Positions 10,911 to 22,726 of a stretch of DNA of 64,000 nucleotides are shown here, piece by piece; the stretch's first letter is position 1, and every line of letters starts with the position of its first letter. The DNA comes from Eucommia ulmoides (Eukaryota; Streptophyta; Magnoliopsida; Garryales; Eucommiaceae). The notes under the pieces are model-generated. The model searched no databases. It was not told the origin of the DNA and saw only the letters and a list, made by a program, of their open reading frames with translations. The stretch is from assembly GCA_016647705.1 (NCBI GenBank), contig CM028333.1, positions 16,613,743-16,677,742 of the forward strand. Direction: 5' to 3'. Position numbers and translations under genes: made by a program.

Positions 10911-11257
10911 ATTGTCAAATAGGTCGAACACTATTATTGTAAACTAAATGAAATCAAACGCGTTTAAGTAAATAGAGTTAATCCCTAGATAATCTATCAC
11001 ATAACTATCTCATATTAGTAATTAGTATAGCTATAGTAGTATTTTAGTATTAGTATTAATTAATTAACTATATTTTTGTTGCCTAGATAAAGTCGGGTTA
11101 TGACAATCGCAGTACTCGATAGTAATCTCAACCAATCCCTGTGGATACGATACCCGACCGAAAGGTCCATTATACTAAAACTTGATTCGTATACTTGCGG
11201 TGAAAGTGACAGTGCTTAATTAGCGGCCACCAAGTTTTTGGCGTCGTTGCCGGGGAA
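10911..11257 (+). mobile_element. Sense LTR tail plus Athila primer-binding site, second copy
   Basis: 10911-11232 corresponds base for base in length (322 bp) to 14490-14811 of the 3' LTR, beginning 'attgtcaaataggtc' and ending 'gcggccacca'. The primer-binding region 'agtttttggcgtcgttgccgg' follows at 11233. The 5' side thus carries two LTR ends in tandem, each with its own primer-binding site. Confidence 0.8.
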
Positions 11258-13121
11258 TTGGTTTGTCGAATACAGTTTTCGGCGATTGCGACCAAGTTTT
11301 TGGTAACGATTGTCGGGGGTTGTGTTTTGGATTATTATCGATATTGTGAGTAAATAACTTGATTTTAATCTAGGTATTTCTTTTGTATATAATTTTCGTT
11401 TGTAGTTTTGTTTTTGTTTTCCGACAGGATGCTTGAAGATGTTAGATCGATAGGTACTCTTGTATTTCGTTCATTGAAACATCTTGCCAGTCTTGAGTGC
11501 ATGTATCGGGCCGAGGACATTAAACCAAGCACTTCTTGGGAGGCAACCCAGGGTAAAAAAATAAGTTAGATCCCTCTCCGTCAATTTGAGTCGGAGGTGA
11601 GATTCTCTCGCCTCCCAGGTACGTGTTCTAAACCTCCATCTTCAATATCAAGCTATATACTGTCATTTGGGATCGCTGACGGGTCGTTTTAGGCAATGCC
11701 TGTGTTAAGTTGGTGGTGATGTGTAGTATGTTTTAGTATGTGTTTATGTTTTTAGTTAAGTTTTACTATTTTTATATGTGTGCATGCTTGTTTAGGATTA
11801 GTTTGTTAGTTTTGTTGTTGTTTTGTGCTACGTTTTGACGTCATCTGGGCCTATACCTAATGATGATTCTGTCCCTTGATTATTTTGAGGTCGAGCGTAA
11901 ATCTCATTCATGTTTGTTCTGTGTGCTTAACGTATCGTCTTAGTAAAAGTTATTATAGATCCTAAATGCATGAGCACGTAAACTGAATATAGCACTATCT
12001 AATTGATTTGAAATCGATTATCCTTCACTCAATTTCATGACAATAGGGATTCTGGAACTTGATTTGGGAGAAATTCGAGGTGAAATCCTAGAAGAGGTTG
12101 TTCAGGAGATATGATTTAGGCAGTCATTTTGTCGCTTGAGCCTTTTAAGCTTACCCTGATATATTATTATCCCTCGTTACCCTGTCGAAGCCTAATAACT
12201 GTTTCAATTCTGAACACTTAACCAATACCAGATGATCTATTAAACTTCTTTCCAAACCTATATCGCTGAACCGAAGGCACAAATTTGATAGAATCAAGTT
12301 AGCAGTTGCAAATGCTACTTGAAGTGGGTGGTTGGGTTATGGTGAACTTTAAATTGGTTTCGGTATTTGAGTATTCACTTGTCTTTTTTCGTTTGTATTT
12401 CACACATCCCTTCAATTGTAACAATTGAATGAGTTTGGGGGTGTGTTCTTTGAAAAAAAAAAAAAAGAGAAAAAGAATCAAGTGTACATACGGTTTTTAT
12501 TTTTCGTTTTTTTTTATTTATAAGTGAGTACAAAGTTCTTAAATTTATGTTCAGGGTTGTTTCAATTTATCTGTGGGGTTTCAATTGTGAGTGTGCCAAG
12601 CGATGTGCCTCGGCTATCGTCAAAAGTTAACAAAGTTAACCTGTTTTCTCTTTCAAATTTACCCGTGGCCATTATTCCAAAATCGAACCAAGCCCTACTG
12701 ATCTTCATGAACCTCCGAGCCTACATTAGTGGAGAATAGATCTCGGGTTAGGCGTATGGATTCTCTATACCTAAAATGTTTTAGTCATGAACTATATTGA
12801 GGGATAATCCCATCTAATCAATGGATAGTAGTATATTTGAGTTTAATCGCACACAATTAAATCGGATCTAGAATGACACTTACTATTTTTGAACGTTAAA
12901 ATTCTAGAACACCACATGGTGTGATTTATGCTTAAACTTGATAGGATTGGGGACCAATGAGTGAAAAATCTTTCGGCCGGTAGATGATATTCAAAACTTC
13001 CACATTTTTGTTTTTAATGTTTTTCGTTTTTAGTTTTAATTTCGTAATTAGTTTGTATATTTTCTTGTATTGTGTGGGTATTTTGTTCGAGGACTAGCCA
13101 AATTATGAGTTTGGAGGTATT
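11258..13121 (+). mobile_element. Internal remnant of the Athila-like element, no gag-pol
   Basis: No capsid or polymerase domain can be read. Around 11520-11550 the phrase 'acttcttgggaggcaaccca', often present in the 3' half of Athila elements, lies only about 290 bp after the primer-binding site, so most of gag-pol is deleted. The remaining sequence is noncoding and T-rich. A degenerate polypurine tract, 'gagtttggaggtatt', lies at 13108-13122. The element is a non-autonomous deletion derivative. Confidence 0.7.
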
Positions 13122-14811
13122 TGATAGGTGTAAATTACCCCTATATTTCTAAATCGAATTTATTAGTTTTTTAGTACGTTTATTACTTTTTTAATACATT
13201 TTAATATATTTTTATTCTTTTTGTATTAAAATAGGTGTATGGGTGAAAAGGTATGAAATCGGAGCGCAAACGATCAATTCAGACAAAAAATGGTTGGAGA
13301 ACGGTGGAAAAATGAGTAAGGCGGCAAAATTCTGAATGAAGCCCACCGCCGCGGCGGTGAAGATGCAGAGAGACCCTATTCTTGCGGAATACCCAAAGCC
13401 ACGGCGGTGAAACATTAGGATGGTCCTTATTCCAACGCCTTTTCCACCGCCTAGGCGAATCTTAAACCGACATACTCTACCGCTGCAGCGCTGAATCCCA
13501 CCACTGCGGCGGTTAGCTCTGCACAGTCTTAAGATTTTATTTAGATATTTTGCCTATTTAAACCCCTCTCCTTGATCTCACCCCTGCCATTACAACCCTT
13601 AAGGCTCAGGTTAGGATATAGAAAGAGTATGAAGAGTGCTCAAACATATCCGAAGGAGAAGATCAACACGCGGAGAAGGAGAATCATTCGATGGACGGTT
13701 TTAGCGGCTAATCTTCGGATATCGGCTAAGTTTATCCGTTTTTCCTTTTATTTCTTATCTTCTATGTATGTTTGAGCATGTTTAGCCTAGTTTCAATTCT
13801 ATGGCATATGTTAAGCGTGGATTATGTATGGGTTTAATATCGTTTATAAAAACATAGTTTTGGTTTAGTTGTGTTTCTTTGATGATTGTTCTTTAATGTC
13901 TAAGTATGTTTATCATATTGTTTGTTTATTGTGCTTAGATTTACATATCGAGAATACGGGATTTGACAAATCCTGAATTCGGACTAGAATAAATAAACGC
14001 CATGATTCAATAACCGGTCGGGGTTAGGATTGTGGACAATCAATGACGTTGGGGCAAGACTCACATGATCTAGGGTTATTAAGACTTTGAGGGGGATTTC
14101 ATCATTGACTCAAAGTCATGTATTCCCCCGTCTTACACTCGGGAGAGGTGGCGGATGAGTTTTAGAACTGAGATTGTCGATAGGGTAAAACACAACGCAT
14201 GAAATAAATGACGTTGGGGCGAAACTCACGTGACCTAGAGTCGTTAAGACGTTGAGAGGGACTTCTTCATTGACACGAAGTCACATTATATTCCTCGTCT
14301 TACACTCGGAAGAGTTGGCGATGGAGTTTACGAACTGAGATTTTGTGTGCAATCAATGAGGTTGGGGCAAGACTCACGCAACCTAAGATCGTTAATACAT
14401 TGAGGGGGACTTCTTCATTGACACGAATTTGCGTTAGATCCCCCCGTCTTATACTCGAGAGAGGTGTCGGAGGAGTTTTAGATACCGATATTGTCAAATA
14501 GGTCTAACACCATTATTGTAAACTAAACGAAATCAATCGCGTTTAAGTAAATAGAGTTAATCCCTAGATAATCCATCCCATAACTATCTCGTACTAGTAA
14601 TTAGTATAGTTAAAGTAGTATTTTAGTATTAGTATTGATTAATTAACTACTTTTTTGTCGCCTAAATAAAGTCAGGTTATGACAATCGCGGTACTCGATA
14701 GTAATCTCAACCAATCCCTGTGGATACGATACCCAATCGAAAGGTCTATTATACTAAAACTCCATCCGTATGCTTGTGGTGAAAGTGACAGCGCTTAATT
14801 AGCAGCCATCA
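13122..14811 (+). mobile_element. 3' LTR of the Athila-like element (1690 bp)
   Basis: It begins TGATAGGTGTAAATTACCCC directly after the polypurine tract and ends AGCAGCCATCA. The same terminus is found at 10884, 11232 and, inverted, at 9834. The upstream third carries GC-rich 'ccgccgcggcggtga' dyads at about 13346-13510. The middle contains three variants of a block with 'caatgacgttggggcaagactca' followed by 'ccgtcttacactcgg' (near 14040, 14207 and 14355). No 5-bp target duplication joins this end to the left edge at 9834. Confidence 0.85.
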
Positions 14812-14812
14812 G

Positions 14813-16190
14813 ATGTGTTTGCTTAATTGGGGGATAGACAATATTCTCACAGTCATCGTTGATAATGCTAGTTCGAATAATGGTGTAATTCAATACTTAA
14901 AAAAAAAAAAAAAAACTAAGGATAGCGTTGGTACAATTTTAGAGCATGGGTTCTTGCACGTGAGATATTGTGCTCATATTTTGAATCTTATTGTTCGTGA
15001 CGGTTTAAAGGAAATGGATGAATCCATTGTGAAGGTAAGAAATGTTGTTCATTATGTGAGGTCTCCTCCACAAAGAATGCAAACTTTTAAGCTATGCTCG
15101 GAGATAGAAAAGATTGAGTGTAAAGCGCAAGTATGTTTACATGTGCCTACGAGGTAGAATTATATATACTTGATGTTAGAGACAAAGGAAAAATTCCAAA
15201 AAGCATTTAGCCGATTGGAAGAAGAAGATACCAATTTTATTCCTAGTATCACAGAAGAAGATGATAATGAGAGAGATGAAGAGACTAGTAGGAGATTGGA
15301 GAGAACACCTTTCGGGCTTACCCTAAGGGAGGATTGGGATAAGGTTCGGTTATTCACCAAATTTCTTAAAGTTTTCTATGACGTTACCGTTCGTTTGTCG
15401 GGCTCTAGACATGTAACTTCCAATGATTTTTTTTCCAGAATATGTTCAAATCGAAGACACAATTAAGGAAGAATGTAATAGGGGTGCACCTTACTTGAGC
15501 TTAGTGGCGCAAAACATAAAAACTAAATTTGATAAGTATTGGGGGAAATTTGATAAGATGAATCCATTGTTATTTGTCGGGTTAGTTCTTGATCCTCGTT
15601 TCAAGTTGAGTTATGTTGAATATTGTTTTGGATCATTATTTGACTTTGTGAAAGCTAATGATATGACTAACAAGGTGAAATTCGTTATTTTCCGTTTATA
15701 TGATTCATATTTCACGCTTCATAATGAGGGTACTTCTAACAATCCAAAATCAAGTCAACCATTGGAACAAGATGTATCCAGTAGTGGCCCAATGGATCGA
15801 AAGGCAATGAGGTTTTTGGGGGTATAAGTAACACTTGAAGAGGGTAGGCACACAAGAAAACCAAAGTGAGGTTAACCGGTATCTTGTGGAGAGGGTGAAA
15901 GAAAATGTAGAAGGGTTTGATGTATTAGCTTGGTGAAAATTGAATGCCCCTAGATATCGTGTTCTTTCTATTCTTGTACGGTATGTTCTTGCATTTCCCT
16001 TGTCTACCGTCGCCTAGGAATCGGCATTTAGCAGAGAGGGTCACATACTAGATCCTTTCCGGAGTTCTCTGGCACTAAAAACGGTAGAGGCTCTTATTTG
16101 TGCTCAAGATTGGCTTCGTTCTTCGGTGAAGGAAATTAACCTTAGGGAAGCAATGGATGATGTTGAAGTTTCGAGAATCTCACTTCGGGT
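14813..16190 (+). pseudogene. hAT transposase, C-terminal half, degenerate
   Basis: Readable blocks match the plant Ac-like (RICESLEEPER/BED-type) hAT transposase: VIVDNASSNNGVIQYL, HVRYCAHILNLIVRDGL, then T-R-stop-NYIYLML where the family has TRWNSTYLML (TGG to TAG at 15155), WDKVRLFTKFLKVFYDVT, NPLLFVGLVLDPRFKL and the hAT dimerisation region near 15840-16130 (NRYLVERVKENVEGFDVLAW, LNAPRYRVLSILVR, ESAFSREGHILDPFRSSL). Intact enzymes cut and paste the element with 8-bp target duplications. Stops, a frameshift near 15430 and loss of the BED zinc finger and first catalytic part make this a relic. Its 5' edge coincides with the Athila LTR end. Confidence 0.9.
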
Positions 16191-16995
16191 ATTTTCTAAT
16201 TGTTTTATTTTTTATTTATTTTTGTTTATGTAATTATCAATAATCCTTTCAGTTTATGTTGTAGGGATTACGGATGATGACAACATTGATGAGCCGGTGA
16301 TTGTTGAAGTTTAGAATTTGCTATTTTTAGGTTGTTTTGTTTATTGGTATTGTTGTTTTAGATTTTTAGTGTTCTTAGTTTCTTTTTGTTGGTGGTGGTT
16401 GTTGACGTTCATAATTTGCTATTTTTGCTTTGGTTTGGTAATTAGTAATTTAGTATTGTTGTTGTGGTGTTTTTAGTTTCTTCTTGTTGGTGGTGTTTGC
16501 TGAAGTTTAAAATTTGCTATTTTTGTTGTGGTTTGGTAATTAGTATTGTTGTTGTGGTGTTTTTAGTTTCTTCTTGTTGTTGGCCTAATTTGTTATTGAT
16601 TTGGTTATGGACTTATGGTGTTCTTAGTTTGTTATTTTGTTTTTTGTTTTGTAATTATTGTGTTTTAATTATAAATTTGTAGGTAAGTTTCAAGTTTGTA
16701 ATACCTCTAAGTTGAATAGTTCCAAAAAACAAGCCAAAAATAAAATTAAATAAAGGAATAAATAAGCCCAAAAAACTGAACTACGACATTGTAATGGATT
16801 TAAAAAAAAAAAAAAAAAAAGCCCAAAACCTAAAACTCGCCCAACATCCGACCGTAACCTGATCACCCAAACCCGAAAAAATGATCAGGGGTATCGGATT
16901 GGGGCAGTTGGGGGTCTCGGCTCAAATAGCCGATCAGGTCTAGGGAAAAATGGGCTATCTCCGACCCACTCGCCCAAATTTCTTCCCTACTATCG
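16191..16995 (+). mobile_element. 3' noncoding end and likely terminus of the hAT element
   Basis: After the transposase comes a T-rich, repetitive untranslated stretch: variants of 'tttttagtttcttcttgttggtggt' near 16370, 16460 and 16555. A subterminal block with 'cggattggggcagttggggg' and 'gggctatctccgacccact' leads to 'aaatttcttccctac' at about 16980-16993, which resembles a hAT terminal inverted repeat. The matching left terminus has been lost. Confidence 0.55.
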
Positions 16996-17057
16996 TGCAA
17001 CCTGGGCATCAAATGCATTGTCGTTGTTTTTTGCATTGTTGTTGTTGTTGTTAGCCA

Positions 17058-18420
17058 TTATACGAATACCTAAATACAGTCAATTCAAAAGCCAAAAAAA
17101 TCAATAAAAAACCCAAGAAGTATTATAATTATGATTAGGCCAGAAATAGTGAGAAATCCAATGTATAATTTTCATACATAACCTGTGAAGGATAAACACT
17201 CATGAAATTTCATTACAAAGTTGTTGAATACAAAATGTGACACATCCATAAGACTGGTAATGGTTTAAGAATTATGTGTATTCACAGGCCCCCCCTATAT
17301 TTTAACCATAAAAAACATATTCGAAAAACCCTAGAAATAGAAATCGCTCTTCACAAATATTCCAAACTCATCTTTTCGTACACAAAATCGGTATAATATA
17401 TGCAAATGGGGCAAAAACAGAACAACAATAAATCTTAATTAGGGCTTGAAAAATGTAGAGAACGGACCAAACACAATTGATGGATTTATTACAGCAACAG
17501 GATCGCGAACAATCGCAAATTTGCGGTATACCATATCGAAAAAAAGTAGAGGAATAATCATAAAGAAACTTACCAAGAATTTCCAATGGGTAATCGGGAA
17601 CTCACGACACAGTAATCAGAAATAGGGATCACAATCAACCAACAATCGAACTTCTTGATCTGGGAAAATGTTTGGTATTCATATATATATAGAACCCTTA
17701 ATGATGAATGAAAGAGCTTGGTAATAAAAGTCATAATTACTTTCACCCCTTGGCCACTGCACCTAAACATTGGGGGGAGGGGGGGTGTCATTTAATTGAC
17801 TAATGCACAAAATCGATGGTGTGGATGGACGTTCAAATAGGGTCATGAATGTTCAATCTGACGATTTACTAACCAAAGGCGCAAACGCTATCTTGAAGTC
17901 TTGTCACCATTTAAGTAACCAAAAACCCTACAAAAATAAAGTTAAAAAACCCCAATTTTGTGAGATGGATCAATGAGAAACAATATTGAGCACATTAATT
18001 CAACAATTAAATCATTAATACACTGTTAATATTTTATTAAATTTCAAGTTAACCACAAAAAAGGGGAAAAATGAACACGCGTTCATTTCTTTGAAGATTA
18101 AAAACGAACAAACTACAAACAATCAACAGTGTACGATTGAAAACTTTAAGAATTGAAAATCAGAACATACTCGCAAACGTGATTGCAAGCCAAGCTTCCC
18201 TTACACCATCACTTCAGGAATTCGAAATCGTCTGGCACATCTCCTCAGTTTCCAAAACACAGCGTGAATTAAAATGAAAAAATACTCGAAATAATTACAA
18301 AAAGCAAGGAAACTACCATAATTAAATTGCAAAGAAAACTTACCATAACCGTCTGTGTGCCTATTGAGGGGTATCAACGACCATGCAATTTTCATTTCCA
18401 ACTGCCGAGGATGGTTTTGT
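17058..18420 (-). other. Possible 5' leader(s) of a lost minus-strand gene
   Basis: On the minus strand, TATA-like sequences occur near 18510 ('ttataaat') and 17685 ('ctatatatatatgaa'). Each is followed by a transcript-like stretch with plausible donors, such as 'ggttatg|gtaagttt' near 18344. A start codon at 17058 opens MANNNNNNAKNNDNAFDAQV, a poly-Asn start that ends within about 22 codons, where hAT terminal sequence begins. I cannot identify the gene. It may be the leader of a MULE or another TE, or a host promoter cut by the hAT insertion. Evidence is weak. Confidence 0.3.
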
Positions 18421-18893
18421 GATAATGTTTTGGGAAGGGTTCAAAAAATAATATTTTTTCCTTAATGGATTGTTGAGGAGAGAGAGAAAGTATGATAAAA
18501 TCTCATTTATAAATCACTTGGATAGTTGCAAACCTTTTTTTTATTTTATGTGTAACAACAATCATGTATATTAAATATTTATTGTCTTGCAATAATTATG
18601 TTATATTAGATGTGTATTGTACTGCAATAACCATGTCATATTAAGTATTTATTTGTACAGTAATTGTTTGATTTTCTAAATCTAGATGATTATCCACACA
18701 AAAAATGTTATGCAATTTTTTTATTTTTTTTTAATAAATGCCACATTAATGTAACGAACTAGATAAATTCCATCTAATTCATAACGAAACTACATTATTT
18801 AAAAAACACAAAAGATTGAATTGTTTGAAAACATACAAATTTCGATGCAAAAAAAGTAATCCGAAAGTAATAAATGTTGCTAACTCATATAGG

Positions 18894-19330
18894 TTATTTG
18901 CACGTTTTTATGTTGTGCCCATTTTCATTGCAAGGACTGTACTTTATTGTGCCCTTATTGAACTCTTTTTTCAACATGATCCTCAGTTTCTTCGGAAGTC
19001 CCCAAGGTCCTTTCGTCATTGGTGGCAGTATTATAATATCGTCATCTTTCGTCTCTTTTGTTTTCCCACAATTGGCACAATAAAAATTCCATCCTCATAG
19101 CTTAGATGGTAACATGATAGGTGGAAGTACTCATCGACATATGAGTTTAAATCTTAACCAGTCTTTGTAATTGTGGCGTAAGCGTGTGCACACGAGATCC
19201 CGTTGTTTCTCCAATCGAAACAAGAACACATATGTTTATGGAGATCTACTAGAATAGAAGGATCTAATTAAACTTCAAATACTCCACTCAGAGATTCACA
19301 CATCACCTATGTCCTGCATTCTTCTAATTT
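18894..19330 (-). pseudogene. MULE (Mutator-like) transposase C-terminus
   Basis: Minus-strand translation gives a SWIM zinc finger, HMCSCFDWRNNGISCAHA (CxC...CxH). It is followed by a stop and YVDEYFHLSCY, then in another frame ILPPMTKGPWGLPKKLR and a terminal knuckle, CNENGHNIKTCK, before TAA at 18894-18896. SWIM, then a P-K-K basic stretch, then a C-GHN-TC knuckle is the C-terminal order of plant MuDR-type transposases. The first knuckle cysteine has been replaced. The catalytic DDE part is absent: upstream on this strand, at about 19330, the sequence switches to a Gypsy gag. Confidence 0.8.
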
Positions 19331-20340
19331 TTTTTTAGCAATAATCACTTAATTGTTTCACAAATAATGAACCAAAATCCCCAAGCTTCATGGTTAATAT
19401 TGCTTCCTAGTAGTCCCAATGCATGTTACCCAAAATTCTTGGTACTTGATGGAGTTAGATGTCCCGTCCAAGTCTGTGTGGGAATTATAAGAGTTGAGGT
19501 GCTCATTAGGGTTGGCCATGTCCTAGTAATTGTCAATCTGGGATAGTCGTTTGAAGTTGGTCGAAACCTTCATCCTCTGTACCCTAGAAGTGAAGGGTGG
19601 TGCACTCCTCTTCATAATATCTTGGATTTTGGGCTCGTGTTTCTCTATCTCTCCTAGTTTCTCATTTATGGCATCAATGTGGTTGTGGAGATTGTTGTTT
19701 CTTCGTCAATCTATGAGATTTTGATTTAACACCAAGTGAAACCTCTACCAAATATGTGCATTCGTCAATTGCTCAACTGCTCGATCGAGAATTTGTTAGG
19801 GCAACAACATCGCTTGGTATGGTGTTTCTTCTCTCCTGAGACTGACCTTATTGTCCACGTAAGCCAAGCTTGGAACATTTGCACCTAATGTTGCTTGGGA
19901 TATAGGGCTCTTCTTTCTTCTTGAGATATTGGATCCGCATGTTAGAGATTTTCTTGTTCTCTTTGAAGTCGTTCCATCTCGCAACTCTTATCATTCTTTT
20001 CTCAAATTTTCATCCCAACATCTTTCTCTTTAGGATTTTCGTCGTCCATCTATAGTATGTACCTCATTGTAGAGAGGCACATAACCTTATGGTAATAGCG
20101 ATGGTGGTGACAATTTAGTTTGCTTGGTGAGTTGCTGCATACTCTATAGATTTATTCAAGAGATGTATCGCCTCTCTCTCCTAATCTCGATCAGTAGTGC
20201 ATGAGATTCACTAGATAGACTTGCGCTTCGATCCGCGGTATGAATTTGTTTGCTTTCAATTTCTTGGTCACTGGTTATGATTCTAGATCAAAGAGTGAAC
20301 ATGATTTTTTTTTTTAAAATATGATAATTTATATGTTGTT
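19331..20340 (-). pseudogene. Gypsy gag fragment, minus strand
   Basis: Minus-strand reading gives a retrotransposon capsid pattern with stops: VSTNFKRLSQIDNY, then NPNEHLNSYNSHTDLDGTSN, IKYQEFWVTCIGTTRKQY and a weak FK-L-like segment, as in the Gypsy gag core (DP-EHL...F...L-G-A--W). It lies downstream, in the sense of the element, of the primer-binding site at about 20341. It is joined abruptly to MULE sequence at about 19330, so the rest of the element is missing. Confidence 0.7.
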
Positions 20341-21000
20341 CCCGCAAACAGTGGCAATCTAATGATACCCAAAAATAGATATGGTACACCTTCTGTCGAG
20401 AATACATCCTCTTTCATCTAAGATTTTTGGAAAATATTGCACATGCGATTGGGTTTGTCAGCTTTACATCTCTGGTGTGAGAATTAGTAGAGTTTAGGTG
20501 TGAATCGAATTTGGTAGAGTTTTCCCTAGTGAGATTGAATGTACCTCATCTTGGTAGTCTCCCCTTGCATTTAAAGATGTGAGAAGACTTGTTTGATAAG
20601 TCTTTCCCAAAAACTCGGTCAATCCCCCTTAATCTTTGCAAGATTGAGGGGTTTATGCTCGTTGAATAAGACATCCAATATTCCTTCCTTATGTAATGGG
20701 ATTCGGTGACACGTTTTGAGCAACGGGTCAATGCCCGAGCTTGGCTTACATATTCTCAATCTCTGGTAGTTCTGAGACTGAGCAATCTTGTGTGAGCTTG
20801 GGCAGAATGCTTAGGTATATCGAGGATGTAGTATTTATTTGAGGTCTTGAGGTTGCCTATGACATCGGTCCTCTGTCTTATGTAATTGGGTTCCTAGGTA
20901 GTATCCTCGACTACCTCCAAGTTATACACAAACCATGGTCTGTTTGTGTAGCTTGTACTTTTGTCGCTTGTGTGTAATTTTTAATTGGAACTTTCTGAAA
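20341..21000 (-). mobile_element. Primer-binding site and LTR of the minus-strand Gypsy
   Basis: In complement, 'attgccactgtttgcggga' at about 20341-20359 is a degenerate 'ttggcgccgtttgtggga' primer-binding site. Directly next to it the LTR ends ...GGGTATCA (TGATACCC on the + strand at 20363). The far end of the LTR is not certain; I place it near 21000, before the poly-A/T-rich block. Confidence 0.55.
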
Positions 21001-21048
21001 TATCCTCCATTAAACTAAATCTCGTGTGATTTAAAAAAAAAGTTTAAT

Positions 21049-21735
21049 TTTGAGACAGCCTCTGTCATTTCCACAAATATCAAGGACATCCTTGTCATTT
21101 TTATAATACCGGAGGCACTCATTTTCTTTTCGCTTTGGTTACCCATGACACGCTCTATCACATTTTATTGATAAAAATACACTCGCAATATCATATTTTT
21201 TATTATTTATTTCATGGTTTTTATTTTTGTTTTTTTATTTTCTACTCTCTCTTTTATTTTTTATTTTTTACTTTTCTACCCTTCCAATTGCGAATTTTGA
21301 TTCATTTTTCCATGGGGGGAACATGGGGACGTCACAAAGGAAAACGAGAATATGAGGAAACCTGATGAATGACCCTTGTATTTTTTATTTCACTTGTTTC
21401 TATTATTTTTTTATTTTTGTATGGCATTCGTAAAAGAAATCGAAAGTAATAATCCAGAAAATAAAATGCAAAAAAATATAAAAAAAAAATATTTGAAAAA
21501 AAAAATAAATTAAAAAAATAAAATGAAAACAAAAATATATCTTTTTTATTTTTAAAATTAAAGTTTTCTTTTTGTTTTATTTCAGATTTTTTTTTTTCTA
21601 ATTTTTTACTTTCTTTTTTCTATAAACATTATATATAAAAAAAAAATCAAGAGATAAAAAGAGTAGAAAATAGAAAATAAAAACAAAAATAAAAGAATAA
21701 AAGAATAAAAAAAAAATAAAGAGAGCTGTCTCACA
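21049..21735. mobile_element. AT-rich possible foldback/MITE
   Basis: 'gagacagcc' at about 21050 and its complement 'gctgtctc' at about 21726 bracket a very AT-rich stretch whose left half (T-rich) and right half (A-rich) are roughly complementary ('ttttctactctctctttt' against 'aaaaagagtagaaaat'). Low complexity makes the match weak evidence. Confidence 0.35.
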
Positions 21736-22688
21736 TATAAACTCTTAAAAAATTTAGAAATTAATTTAAATATTAAAACTTGATACTCTAGATTTCAGAT
21801 GGACATAGCAGCCTCCTGATTAACGTGATCTTCACGAACATGGCTTCTGTATTACTGAATTGATCCTTTTTTCCTCCATATTGGTGGCAAGTCACCAAAT
21901 CATAACCAACATCATCATAACTTTCTCCATTTAAATCCAATATATTATTCTACAGTGATTTCGGAAAAAAGAAAAAAAAAAAAACCAGAAACTGACATCA
22001 CTGCACGCGTTTTCATTTATCCCCGTATTATATTACTTACGGTAGAAAAACAACAAACTTGATCTAAATCTAAATCTCGTCTGAAAAATTATTAAAAAAC
22101 CAATACAATTTTGCAACCCCCATTCCCATTGCATTATTGACCATAAAAGCCGTGCAATACATGACCTTCTTTGCCGGAAAAAGGAAAATAACAATTTTAG
22201 AACAAACCCTAATCATTTATTTCTTCTTTCTTCTTCCTTTTCTTAAGTGTCTGTGTACGACTAAGATGATGTCCAATCAAATTTAATGATTCCTTAACAT
22301 GGTTTCTCAGACAGAGCAAGTGAAGTATGATATGCGCTCCCATATATATATATATTCTTAGACAGAACAAGTGAAGTGAGATGCGCGCTCATATATATAT
22401 ATACACACATGAGGTCCTAAGACTTATAAGACTAATAAAATATCTACTTTATCTCTCTTATGAAAAGTTTTGAATTCAAATATTTTATAAATATTTGAGT
22501 GAATCCTAAGATATAAAATATTGAAAAATTTCTCCAAAGGTCCCATCCCATAAAAATACCACTGGTCTTGTAACAGTAATTTTTTTACACAGGAGATTGA
22601 ATCTAAAAAGTGATTTTTGATATCTTAAAATCTCTAGTATAAAAATTTTTGAGTTCAAATCCCTCTCCTCCTAACATATGTATCAAAA

Positions 22689-22726
<38 letters not shown>

